Positions 26,600-35,863 of a stretch of 48,453 nt of DNA are shown here, one piece after another. Both the position numbers and the translations under genes were made by a program. The notes beneath the pieces were generated by a model. That model ran no database searches and was not told the origin of the DNA. It worked only from the letters and a program-made list of their open reading frames with translations. Location: contig NZ_BCUU01000033.1 of assembly GCF_001591385.1 (NCBI RefSeq), positions 1 to 48,453 on the forward strand, written 5' to 3'. The stretch comes from Variovorax soli NBRC 106424 (GTDB lineage: Bacteria; Pseudomonadota; Gammaproteobacteria; Burkholderiales; Burkholderiaceae_C). Every line of letters begins with the position of its first letter. Positions within the stretch are counted from its first letter, which is position 1.

Positions 26600-27697
26600 A
26601 TGCCTGCCTCTTTCGCCAACGATTCCGCAACAACGACGCCACGGCCCGCGCCACAGGTGCTGTCGATGCACGACCCAGTCTTTCCAATGCTCCCTTTCGC
26701 CGGCGTGCTGTCGGTGGGACGCGAGCGCGGCTGGCTGCACGACGGGCTGTTCCCGTGGTTCACCGCGCACGGCGCGCAGGCCGATCCGGCGGGCACCCGC
26801 TGCAGCTACGTGCAGGCACGCGAGGCCATCCTGAACGCGCAGCGCCTGCACGGCGCCACCGACCTGGCGCTGCTCTCGGGCGGACGCAAGTCCATTCCCA
26901 ACCTGGGCGTGATGGGCCTGGGCATGCTCTCGCACGGCACGCGGGGCGAGGCCATCCGCTTCGGGCTGGACTACCAGCTGGTGGCCGGCTCGATGCTGCG
27001 GCTGCACTTGCTGGTGGAGGACGACGACACCGCGGCCATCGAGGCGCAGCCGCTGTTCAGCGATGAGGACCTCAGGCCCTTCCTCGACCTGGACCACCTG
27101 CTGACCGCCCTCAATGCCATTCGCCAGCTGCCTTGCGACGTGCACTTCGAAGTGCGGCGCCTGGAGCTGGCGTTTGCGCCGCCTGGCGACGAACTGGCGG
27201 ATGCCATCGAGCGAGCCATCGGCGCACCCGTCGCCTTTGGCGCAGCGGCCAGCCGCATCGTGTTCGACGCGCACCAGGTCGACACGCCGCTGCGCTTTCA
27301 CGACCACGCACTGCTCGCCATGTCGCGGCAGGCATGCGAGCAGGAACTGGCCGGGCGCGGCGTGCGGCACGAGACGGGCGCAAACAGCATGCTGCAGCAC
27401 CTGTTCGGCCGGCGCGGCGAACTCAAGAGCCTGGCGGATGCGGCGGACGACCTGGGCATGAGCCTGCGCTCGCTGCACCGGCTGCTCGCGCGCGAGGGCA
27501 TCGACTATTCGCAGCTGGCCGATCGCCACCGGCAGGAGCGCGCACAGCGCATGCTTCGCCAAGGGGCCGGCACGCAGGCCGTGGCGGAAGCTGTGGGGTT
27601 CTCGGATTCGCGCTGCTTCCGGCGCGCGTTCCGGCGCTGGACCGGGATGGCGCCTTCGGAGTACCGGGCGCGTGCCGGGCAGGCGGCAAGGGCTTAG
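26600..27697 (+). CDS. AraC-family transcriptional regulator
   Basis: A 365-residue regulator with an N-terminal AraC-ligand type domain of the Arabinose_bd/OruR kind (about 45-225; GGRKSIPNLGVMGLGMLSHG is characteristic) and a C-terminal double HTH (about 275-360) including LKSLADAADDLGMSLRSLHR and VAEAVGFSDSRCFRRAFRRW. This subgroup often senses small metabolites. The start is uncertain: MPASFAND (26600) is used here, MHDPVFPML (26666) is equally credible, and neither has a strong ribosome site. The divergent binding-protein gene is the natural target. Confidence 0.85.
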   Translation: MPASFANDSATTTPRPAPQVLSMHDPVFPMLPFAGVLSVGRERGWLHDGLFPWFTAHGAQADPAGTRCSYVQAREAILNAQRLHGATDLALLSGGRKSIPNLGVMGLGMLSHGTRGEAIRFGLDYQLVAGSMLRLHLLVEDDDTAAIEAQPLFSDEDLRPFLDLDHLLTALNAIRQLPCDVHFEVRRLELAFAPPGDELADAIERAIGAPVAFGAAASRIVFDAHQVDTPLRFHDHALLAMSRQACEQELAGRGVRHETGANSMLQHLFGRRGELKSLADAADDLGMSLRSLHRLLAREGIDYSQLADRHRQERAQRMLRQGAGTQAVAEAVGFSDSRCFRRAFRRWTGMAPSEYRARAGQAARA

Positions 27698-27700
27698 GCG

Positions 27701-29021
<1,321 letters not shown>

Positions 29022-29044
<23 letters not shown>

Positions 29045-31028
29045 TGGATGTCTCGCAGTTGCCATTGCCGTTGTTGTTGTTGCGCAGGGAAACGATGAAG
29101 GCCGCGCCGCCGAGTGCGCCGCTGGACGTGGCGCGCAGCAGCCCGCCGAAGTCGCGCACGATGCCGGCCGAAATCGCCAGGCCGAGGCCCAGGCCCCGCC
29201 CCTGCTCCTTGGTGGTGAAGAAGGGTTCGAACAGATGCGCCATCACCTCGGGCGCAATGCCCGGGCCGTTGTCGTGCACCTCCAGCGCCACGCCGTCCGC
29301 CGTGCGCTGCGCCACGATGCGCACCTGCCGCGGCGCACCGCCCGCGGCGGTGGCGTCGAAGGCGTTGACCAGCAGGTTCACCAGCACCTGCTCGAGCCGA
29401 TTGCCTTCGCACAGCGCGCACAGGCCAGGCTCGATCTGCTGTTCGAGCTGGATGCGCTCTTCGCGGATGCGCTGGCCCAGCAGGAACACCGCATCGCCGA
29501 TCACATCCGCCAGCAGCACAGATTGCAGTTCCACGCCGGAGCGGCGCGCGAACTTCTTGAGCTGCGAGGTGATCTGCCCCATGCGGTCGGTCAGCTGGCA
29601 GATGGTGCGCAGGTTCAGGTCCACCTGCTCGGGCTGGCCGCGCTCCAGGAAGACCACGGCATTGGCCGACAGCGTGCGCAGCGCCGCCAGCGGCTGGTTC
29701 AGTTCGTGCGTGATGCCGGCCGACATCTGGCCCAGCACGGCCATCTTGCCGGTCTGCACCAGGTCCTCGAGCGTGTTCTTCAATATCTCCTCGGCGCGCT
29801 TGCGTTCGGCCACTTCGCTTTGGAGGTGGTAATTGGCTTCGCTCAGCGCCTCGGTGCGCAGCTGCACCTTGTGCTCCAGCTCGTCGTAGGCGCGCTGCAG
29901 CGCCTCGCGCGCCGCCAGCCGGTGGTGGACGATGCGGCGGCGCTGCTGGAAGAACAGCACCAGCAGCGTGAGGAACACGAGCGCGAACATGGTCACCAGC
30001 GCGGCCGTGCGCGCAAAGGCATGCACCGGGCCCATGTCGGACAGCATGATGAGCTTCCAGTCGGTGCCGTCTACCGGCCGGCTGTCCAGCAGCAGGTCGG
30101 GACCGAAGCCGCCATTGCCGGCCTTGGTGCGCGGCGCATCCGTGCCGATCTGCACCACGGTGGCCGCGCCGCCCGACCAGGGCTGGTGCTCGCGCAGGTC
30201 CAGCGCGGTGAGCTCGCCGGCCTCGGTGTACTGGCGCGTCTGCGCGAGTTGCTGCAGCGTCTGCGTGGACAGCGGACGCAGCGAGCGGAACTTCCATGCC
30301 GGCACCGACGACAGCACCACCACGCCGTTGCGGTCGATGGCCAGCACCTTGTCCGCCGAGTTGGCCCAGGGCGCGTCCAGCTTGTCCAGGCCCACCTTGA
30401 CGGTGGCCACGCCGATGCGCCGCCCCGCATCCGAGATCGGAAAGGAGAAGTAGTAGCCGGCCTCGCGGCTCACCGTGCCGATGCCGTAGAAGCGCCCCGG
30501 CTGCCCGCCCATCGCATCGCGAAAGTACGGCCGGTACGAGAAGTTCATGTGCACGAAGCTGCCGGGCTGGCCCCAGTTGCTGGCGGCCAGCGTGAGGCCC
30601 GCGTTGTCCATCACGTAGCTGGCGCTGGCCTGGGCGTGGGCGTTGACGGTTTCGAGGTAGACGTTGGCCTCGCGCCGCAGGGCCTCGTCGTTCGGCGAAT
30701 GCAGCAGGTCCAGCACATCGGGGCTGAGCGACAGCACCTGGGGCAGGTACTCGTAGCGGCTGAGTTCGCTGCGCAGGCCGGTGGCGTAGATGTCGAGCCG
30801 ATGCAGGGTGCCTTGCTGCAGCGAGCGGATGCCCGCGCGCTCGGCCGCGAGATAGGCCAGCGCGCCGGCCGCCGCGACCAGGCAGGCCCAGGCGCCCACG
30901 GCGGCCCAGCGCCGCCACTGCGCGCGCGGCGGCGCGGCATGCTCGCGAAGTTCATCCAGGGAGCCGGCCAGGCTGGCGCGGTACGGCTCGGAAAGCCTCA
31001 GCACGGCGCGTCCTGCCGAAAGCAGCAT
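29022..31028 (-). CDS. dctB: Sensor histidine kinase, DctB-like
   Basis: A 668-residue inner-membrane kinase with two membrane helices (about 38-60 and 338-360) flanking a large periplasmic double-PDC (dCache) sensor domain. A coiled coil leads to a HisKA domain with phospho-acceptor His in GITHELNQPLAALR, an N-box NLLVNAFDA, and G-boxes DNGPGIAP and GRGLGLGLAI. The tail is low complexity (four consecutive Asn). DctB relatives sense dicarboxylates or, with Bug proteins, tricarboxylates. The ATG at 31028 is chosen; no ribosome site supports it and a TTG 42 bases upstream is possible. The 3' end overlaps dctD. Confidence 0.88.
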
Positions 31029-31155
31029 TGACACGGAAACGGGGAGCGGTGCGGCTCGGGTTGGCGGCAACGGGGTCGAATCATGGGCCCCGCCTCCCCC
31101 GCCGCGAAGGCGGAATTACCCTGCTTGCACAGCCCGGCCGCACGCGCCACCACTG

Positions 31156-32148
31156 TCAGTCGGCGTACACGCCCGCCGCCTTGATGACCGGCCCGAAGCG
31201 CGCCACTTCCGCCTGCACGAACTTCTTGTGCTCGGCCGGCTCCACGCGCTTGTCATTGACCACCACCGCGCCAAGGCCTTCCTGCTTCTTGATGAAGTCC
31301 GGGTCCTTCAGCGCCACCTTCAGCGCATCGTTGAGCTTCTTCAGGATGGGCGCGGGCGTGCCCTTGGGCGCGTACATGCCGTGCCAGATCGTCACCTGGA
31401 AGTTCTTCAGGCCCGACTCGTCCAGCGTCGGAATGTCTTTCAGCACCGGCGTGTTCAGGCGCTTCAGGGTCGTCACCGCATAGGGCTTGACCTTCTTGGC
31501 CTCGATCTGGCCCGTGGTGTTGGTGGTCTGGTCGCACAAGAGGTCGATCTGCCCGCCGATCAGGTCGGCAATGGCCGGGGCCGTGCCCTTGTACGGGACC
31601 GTCGTCATTTCAGCCTTGAGCTCGCTCTGGAACAAGAGGCCGCACAGGTGCGAAGCCGAGCCGATGCCGGCGTTGCCCAGGTTGACCTTGCCGCCGCTCT
31701 TGGAAATCCACTCGCGCAGCTCCTTGAAGTTGTTGGCTTCCAGCTGCGGTTTGCCGATGAGCGTCATGGGCACGTCGTTGATCAGCCCCAAGTATTCGAA
31801 GTCGGTCTCGTAGTTGTAGGTGAGCTTGCGGTACAGCACCGGGGTGGTGGCCATGCCCACGTGGGTGACGAGCAGGGTGTAGCCGTCGGGCTTGGCGCGC
31901 GCGACCTTGGCGTTGCCGATGGTGGAGCCGGCGCCGGCGGCGTTGTCGATGACGATGCTCACGCCGTCCAGCGGCTTGCGCAGGGCCTCGGCCAGGTCGC
32001 GGGCCACGCGGTCGGTGGGGCCGCCGGCGGCAAAGGGCACGACGATGGTGATGGGCTTGCCGTCGGGGTAGTTCTGGGCATGCAGGCCGAAGGAGGCGGT
32101 GGCCGCGGCAACCAGTGCCAGGGATTTGAGTTTCTTCGAGGCGCTCAA
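31156..32148 (-). CDS. Bug-type (TctC family) periplasmic binding protein
   Basis: A 330-residue secreted protein of the Bug family: signal peptide (LVAAATASFGLHAQ) then YPDGKPITIVVPFAAGGPTD, with the family features NAAGAGSTIGNAKVARAKPDG and GTPAPILKKLNDAL. The start is TTG at 32148, chosen because a GGAG box lies 8 bases upstream and it gives the correct signal-peptide length. No TctA or TctB membrane genes are present. In Bordetella a Bug protein (BctC) serves both uptake and signalling to a two-component system, and a kinase-regulator pair follows directly here, so a sensing role is plausible. Confidence 0.88.
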   Translation of the reverse strand: MSASKKLKSLALVAAATASFGLHAQNYPDGKPITIVVPFAAGGPTDRVARDLAEALRKPLDGVSIVIDNAAGAGSTIGNAKVARAKPDGYTLLVTHVGMATTPVLYRKLTYNYETDFEYLGLINDVPMTLIGKPQLEANNFKELREWISKSGGKVNLGNAGIGSASHLCGLLFQSELKAEMTTVPYKGTAPAIADLIGGQIDLLCDQTTNTTGQIEAKKVKPYAVTTLKRLNTPVLKDIPTLDESGLKNFQVTIWHGMYAPKGTPAPILKKLNDALKVALKDPDFIKKQEGLGAVVVNDKRVEPAEHKKFVQAEVARFGPVIKAAGVYAD

Positions 32149-32227
32149 GGTAATCACTCCGCAAGGCGGGTCGTTCGTTGGAATGGAGAAGAAGGCCGCC
32201 GGGTGCACGCTCCCGGCGGCCCGTGCA

Positions 32228-34516
32228 TCACTGCTGCGGCAGCACGCTGGCCGTGATCAGGCCGGTGATGTCGAACAGCAGGTTCACCGGCGAAGGCCCG
32301 AAGGACAGCCAGGTGCCTGCCAGCGGCTGCTGGCCCACCCCGGGCTGGGTCCAGTCGCACACGCCTTCAGGGAAGATGGCCGAGAGGCGCGCCCACTGCT
32401 GGGGCGTGAAGCTCACGCCGTAGTCGGCCGCGTTCAGCGGCTTGAGCTGGCACTTGGCGATGTCGTCGGCCAGCGGGCCGCCGGCCGCCATGCGCGGCGT
32501 GGTGCCGGCCGGATAGAAGGTGTTGCAGGCACCGGGGCCGAAGGCAGTCTGCTCCTCCTCGTACTTCAGGCCGTTGGCCCAGCAGGCGTCCTTCAGGTCG
32601 GCCGGCCGGTCGGCCCGGATCTTCTGCGCCAGCGTGCGGTCCGAATCGTCCGCCTTCACCGCGCGCAGCCACCGGCCCATGGCGTCGAAGGCCTCGGCGC
32701 TGCTGGCGCCCTTGGTCCACATCACATGGTTGCCGATGTCGCCGTTGGCGCGGCGCAGGCGCTCGCGCATCGAGAAGGAGTGGATCTTGGTGTGGATGTC
32801 GCCATTCACGGCCTGGTCGTTGTAGTCGCGCAGGTCGATGATGGCGGTGGATGCCAGCCCGCCGCCGCCGTTGACGATGCGGCCCGACTGGTAGGCGCGG
32901 CGAAGCGCGTCCAGGTCGCCCACGGTACGGGTGGCGGTGCGCTTCATGTCGCGGTCCACGCCGCCCACACGCTCGTTGAGGTCGAGGAACTTCTCGATGC
33001 CCAGCTTGCCTTCGTTGAGCGCCTTCAGGCCGTACTGGATGCCCACGTTGTCGATGGGCCGCAGCGCGAAGCCTTCGGCCGCCGTCTTGCCGTAGACGTT
33101 GATGGTGTGGTCCCACACGGTGGCGCGCGCGCCGGTGGGGTTGGTCACCGGGTTGTAGCGCTGCTCCACCGGCACGCCCGACGGGAACGACACCACCGGG
33201 TCCAGGCGGCCGGCGCTGCCGCTCATGTTCGGGATGTTGCCGATCTGCAGGTAGCCCGAGATGGCCTGCTTCTCCGCCACCGTGTAGTTCAGCGCCGCCG
33301 TGGCCGGATCGTTGAAGTAGTTGTTGAGCACGCGCGAGTCGTGCAGCTTGAAGATGGTGGAAGACGTCACATCGGCAAAGACCTGGCTGACCACCACGCC
33401 GTCGAACAGCCCCGGGTAGTTGTCACTGGTCTGGTGGCTCTGGTAGGAGCCGCCCGAGCCGCCGGTGCCGATGGTGTAGTCGGGCACGCCGAAGTTCTCG
33501 ATGAAGCGCTCCTTGACCATGGCGATGGTCTCGGACGAGAGCTGGTCGTTGCAGTTGGTGCCGAAGACGTTGAGCGTGGAGGTGGTCACCGCCAGGCCGC
33601 GGCTCTGGTAGGTGGGGTTGATCAGCGTGGCGAAGTCGTTGCCCTGCTGGAACCAGCCGCCCTGGCAGCCCCCGCCCAGCGGATAGATCACGCCACCGGT
33701 CCAGCCCGCGGGGCGCGAGGTGGGCGACGGCGCGGGTTCGTTGAGCACGTCGTGCAGGATCGCCGACTGGTACAGCGCGCGGTTGATGGTGCCGCTTTCC
33801 AGCCGCACCACGTAGGGCACCGTCTTGCCGTCGATGGTGAGGTAGCTCATGTTGGCGGGGTACGCCGTGATGTCCTCGGGCACGAAGCGTGTGTTGCCGC
33901 CCGAGGTGTTGCGGTAGTAGTAGTCGACCCGCGTGACCACCGAGCACTTGTCGTCGCCGGTGGGCGTGAGCTTCTGGCCGCCCATGCGGGTGAAGGTCTC
34001 GTAGCCGCAGACAAAGGGCTGCTCGTGCGGGCCGGAGATCATCGGGCCGGTGACCGGGTAGGCGGTGAGCACCTGGTGCGCGCGGTAGCCGCGGAACTTG
34101 GCGATGAGGTCGTTGTCGCCGAGCTTGAGGCCGGTGAGCTTGGCGATCAGGCGGCCGGTGCCCGGATGCGTCTGGAACAGCTCGGTCACGTCCGCTCCGT
34201 TGAGCGTGACGGAGAAGTCCGCACTGGGCTGGGACACCAGCTTTTCGAGCTCGACCAGCGCATCGTCGCCCGACACCAGGTGCGGCCTGGACGACAGCAC
34301 GTTGATGCGGATGGTCGGCTCGCTGTTGCGCGGCTCGCCGGGCACCGTGGGCTTGGCCGAGGCGGTGCTGCTCGTACCGCCGGAGCCGCTGGCATTGGTG
34401 CCGGTACCGTCGCTGCCGCCGCCGCAGGCCGCGAGGATCAGTGCGGCGCCCATGGCGCTGAGCTGTGCAGGCACGCGGCGGCTGCCGCGGCGAGAAATCA
34501 GGTCTCTCGTTGTCAT
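32228..34516 (-). CDS. DUF6351 family secreted lipoprotein, probable alpha/beta hydrolase
   Basis: A 762-residue lipoprotein: Tat-like basic start (ISRRGSRR), lipobox ILAAC (Cys about 31), a Gly/Ser/Thr linker, then the large DUF6351 region beginning IRINVLSSRPHLVSGGDAL-like sequence (here VSGDDALVEL). A nucleophile-elbow-like GTGGSGGSYQ (about 385) suggests a serine hydrolase. The family has no established substrate; esterase activity on an exported or external compound is possible. An AGGAG box supports MTTRDLIS as start. It precedes the Bug gene by 79 bases, and both are probably driven by the sigma-54 promoter at 34590-34605. Confidence 0.78.
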   Translation of the reverse strand: MTTRDLISRRGSRRVPAQLSAMGAALILAACGGGSDGTGTNASGSGGTSSTASAKPTVPGEPRNSEPTIRINVLSSRPHLVSGDDALVELEKLVSQPSADFSVTLNGADVTELFQTHPGTGRLIAKLTGLKLGDNDLIAKFRGYRAHQVLTAYPVTGPMISGPHEQPFVCGYETFTRMGGQKLTPTGDDKCSVVTRVDYYYRNTSGGNTRFVPEDITAYPANMSYLTIDGKTVPYVVRLESGTINRALYQSAILHDVLNEPAPSPTSRPAGWTGGVIYPLGGGCQGGWFQQGNDFATLINPTYQSRGLAVTTSTLNVFGTNCNDQLSSETIAMVKERFIENFGVPDYTIGTGGSGGSYQSHQTSDNYPGLFDGVVVSQVFADVTSSTIFKLHDSRVLNNYFNDPATAALNYTVAEKQAISGYLQIGNIPNMSGSAGRLDPVVSFPSGVPVEQRYNPVTNPTGARATVWDHTINVYGKTAAEGFALRPIDNVGIQYGLKALNEGKLGIEKFLDLNERVGGVDRDMKRTATRTVGDLDALRRAYQSGRIVNGGGGLASTAIIDLRDYNDQAVNGDIHTKIHSFSMRERLRRANGDIGNHVMWTKGASSAEAFDAMGRWLRAVKADDSDRTLAQKIRADRPADLKDACWANGLKYEEEQTAFGPGACNTFYPAGTTPRMAAGGPLADDIAKCQLKPLNAADYGVSFTPQQWARLSAIFPEGVCDWTQPGVGQQPLAGTWLSFGPSPVNLLFDITGLITASVLPQQ

Positions 34517-34533
34517 CGTCTCTTGTCTCCTTC

Positions 34534-34630
34534 TTGGACTTGCAAAAAGTGCGAAGCCCGGCGCGGGCGCGCCGCAGCGGTCGGTCAATAGCAACGCACA
34601 TGCCAGGCGCGGCCCGGCTTGCAAGTCCTT
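34534..34630. repeat. Inverted repeat flanking the sigma-54 promoter
   Basis: TTGGACTTGCAA (34534-34545) and TTGCAAGTCCTT (34619-34630) are inverted copies matching at 10 of 12 positions. One copy is in the leader and one just upstream of the -24 box, so they could bind a looping regulator. The ACTTGCAA half-site also appears in the palindrome cluster at 40812-40858. Confidence 0.4.
34590..34605 (-). promoter_or_regulatory. Sigma-54 (RpoN) promoter of the DUF6351-Bug operon
   Basis: Read on the minus strand from 34605, TGGCATG, four bases, TTGCT: the GG and GC are 10 bases apart, and the element differs from the consensus TGGCACG-N4-TTGCW at one position. Transcription would start near 34580 and leave a leader of about 64 bases. 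The DctD-like activator is encoded downstream of this operon. Confidence 0.75.
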
Positions 34631-34726
34631 GAATTCAAAGGAGACGCAGACAACGGCTCATGGTTTTCCCGGGCGCGGGCGGATGGAAATCCGGACGGCG
34701 GGAGGAGGTGTTGTCTGGAAAAGCGC

Positions 34727-34746
34727 ACGCGGCAGATGTGCCGCGT
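34727..34746. promoter_or_regulatory. Perfect dyad: upstream activator site and/or parDE terminator
   Basis: ACGCGGCA-GATG-TGCCGCGT is a perfect 8-bp inverted repeat with a 4-base centre. It lies about 150-165 bases upstream of the sigma-54 start, a normal distance for an enhancer bound by a DctD-type activator. It is also directly after the parE-like stop, and the minus-strand reading continues into GCGCTTTT, so it may act as a rho-independent terminator for the toxin-antitoxin pair. Both readings are possible. Confidence 0.55.
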
Positions 34747-34749
34747 CAA

Positions 34750-35046
34750 TCAGTCTTGCGCGTAGCCGGCTTCACGCTGATGCCGAATGGCCAGCAGCAG
34801 CACCGCGTCGTGCGCCGCAACGTAGTCGTACAAGGCCAGGTAGCCCGTGCGGCCGCGCGAGATCACAAGCTCTCTCATGCCCTCTTCCACAGGCCGGCCG
34901 ATCAATGGATGGTTCTGCAGAATCTGTACGGCCTCGGAGATCAAGTCCACCGTGCGAAGCGCTGCTGCGGGGTCGGTCTCCTGCAGAAAGTCGCTGAGTC
35001 GCTCGAGATCGGCCAGCGCCCGCCTGGCGTAGATCAGGCGCGCCAA
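34750..35046 (-). CDS. RelE/ParE-superfamily toxin
   Basis: A 98-residue protein with the ParE-type fold pattern: YARRALADLERLSDFL at the N-terminus, NHPLIGRPVEEGMRELVI in the middle and the final strand VLLLAIRHQREAGY with the conserved IRHQRE segment. Toxins of this family poison gyrase (ParE) or cut mRNA on the ribosome (RelE); IRHxREAGY is the ParE-like form. The gene overlaps the antitoxin gene by 13 bases. Confidence 0.85.
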   Translation of the reverse strand: MARLIYARRALADLERLSDFLQETDPAAALRTVDLISEAVQILQNHPLIGRPVEEGMRELVISRGRTGYLALYDYVAAHDAVLLLAIRHQREAGYAQD

Positions 35047-35318
35047 GGCTTGGCCTTGGGCTTTGCCGCCGCCTTGCCCTGCATGCGGGCGCGAAGGTAG
35101 TCATGCACTTCCGTCGCGACATAGCCCTTACCGGACTCCATGGCCTCCACCCTCGATGCCGCCGCTTCCGACACGAAGCTCGCCCGCCGCTGCGCAGCCA
35201 GCGCCGCTGCCCGGATGGCCTCCACCATGAAGGCATGCGGCGTCACGCCTTGCTGCGTGGCGGCAGAAGCGGCGAGCTGTTTGATGTCCTCAGGGAGTTT
35301 CAGCGAGGTGGTAGGCAT
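35034..35318 (-). CDS. Antitoxin, ribbon-helix-helix type
   Basis: A 94-residue protein whose N-terminus TTSLKLPEDIKQLAASAA has the beta-strand and helix pattern of RHH (CopG/ParD-like) DNA-binding antitoxins. The basic C-terminus (MQGKAAAKPKAKPWRA) probably wraps the toxin. The start MPTTSLKL is chosen since the strand begins there; no strong ribosome site is visible and the frame is open 12 codons upstream. Antitoxin before toxin with overlapping ends is the usual order for such pairs, with autoregulation by the complex. Confidence 0.82.
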   Translation of the reverse strand: MPTTSLKLPEDIKQLAASAATQQGVTPHAFMVEAIRAAALAAQRRASFVSEAAASRVEAMESGKGYVATEVHDYLRARMQGKAAAKPKAKPWRA

Positions 35319-35364
35319 GCAGTGTTCCAGGTGCTGGTGACACCATGGTAACACCTTCCTCTAT

Positions 35365-35802
35365 TCACCCCAGCACGTCGTTCAACTGCTCGTTGAACTC
35401 CGCCTGGCTCCAGGCCACGCCCAGTTCACGCGGCAGCGCGTCGCGCACCGAGAACACGCCCAGCACCAGCTTGCCGCGCACCAGCGGCAGGTGCCGAAAG
35501 CCGCGCTCGAGCATGAGGCAGACCGCGTCGGACACCGGCATTTCTGGCGGCACGCAGATGGGGTTGGGCGTCATCACCGCGCGGATCGCGGTGTGGTCGG
35601 GGTCGAGCCCGCGGGCCAGCACGCGGGTCATGAGGTCGCGCTCGGTCAGGATGCCCAGCAGCTTGTCGGGCGGCTCCATGATGAGCACGCTGCCGCAGTT
35701 GGCGCGCGTCATCACGCCTGCGGCCTCGCGCACGGTCGCCTGCGGACCCAGGCTGATCACGTGTTTGCGCGAAATCGACTGAAAAACCGTCCTCTCGGCC
35801 AT
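35365..35802 (-). CDS. CBS-domain protein
   Basis: A 145-residue protein made of two CBS motifs (about 5-65 and 75-130). The ends of the motifs read GILTERDLMTR and GVFSVRDAL, the usual form. Two CBS motifs bind adenine nucleotides or SAM and act as an energy sensor. A strong AGGAGG box supports the start MAERTVFQ. It lies 61 bases after the 2-oxoacid oxidoreductase beta subunit in the same direction, so it may regulate or simply accompany that enzyme. Confidence 0.88.
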   Translation of the reverse strand: MAERTVFQSISRKHVISLGPQATVREAAGVMTRANCGSVLIMEPPDKLLGILTERDLMTRVLARGLDPDHTAIRAVMTPNPICVPPEMPVSDAVCLMLERGFRHLPLVRGKLVLGVFSVRDALPRELGVAWSQAEFNEQLNDVLG

Positions 35803-35863
35803 GGGCACCCTCCTGCGCGTGGACTCGCAATGCTGCGGCAGCCGCAGCCGCCGCGCAATCGCT

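Noticed and set aside
31085..31140. Hairpin CCGCC-GCGAA-GGCGG between the Bug gene and dctB
   Set aside because: Short stem without a T-run in the direction of transcription; not enough to call a terminator.
34540..34555. Second RpoN-like element near the DUF6351 start (GCACTTTTTGCA on the minus strand)
   Set aside because: The -12 part fits but the bases at -24 are TT, not GG; the element at 34590-34605 is far better.
32099..34591. Long plus-strand open frame opposite the DUF6351 gene
   Set aside because: Same shadow effect; composition is Val/Ala/Arg/Gly-rich without motifs and the minus strand has a full lipoprotein with signal and ribosome site.
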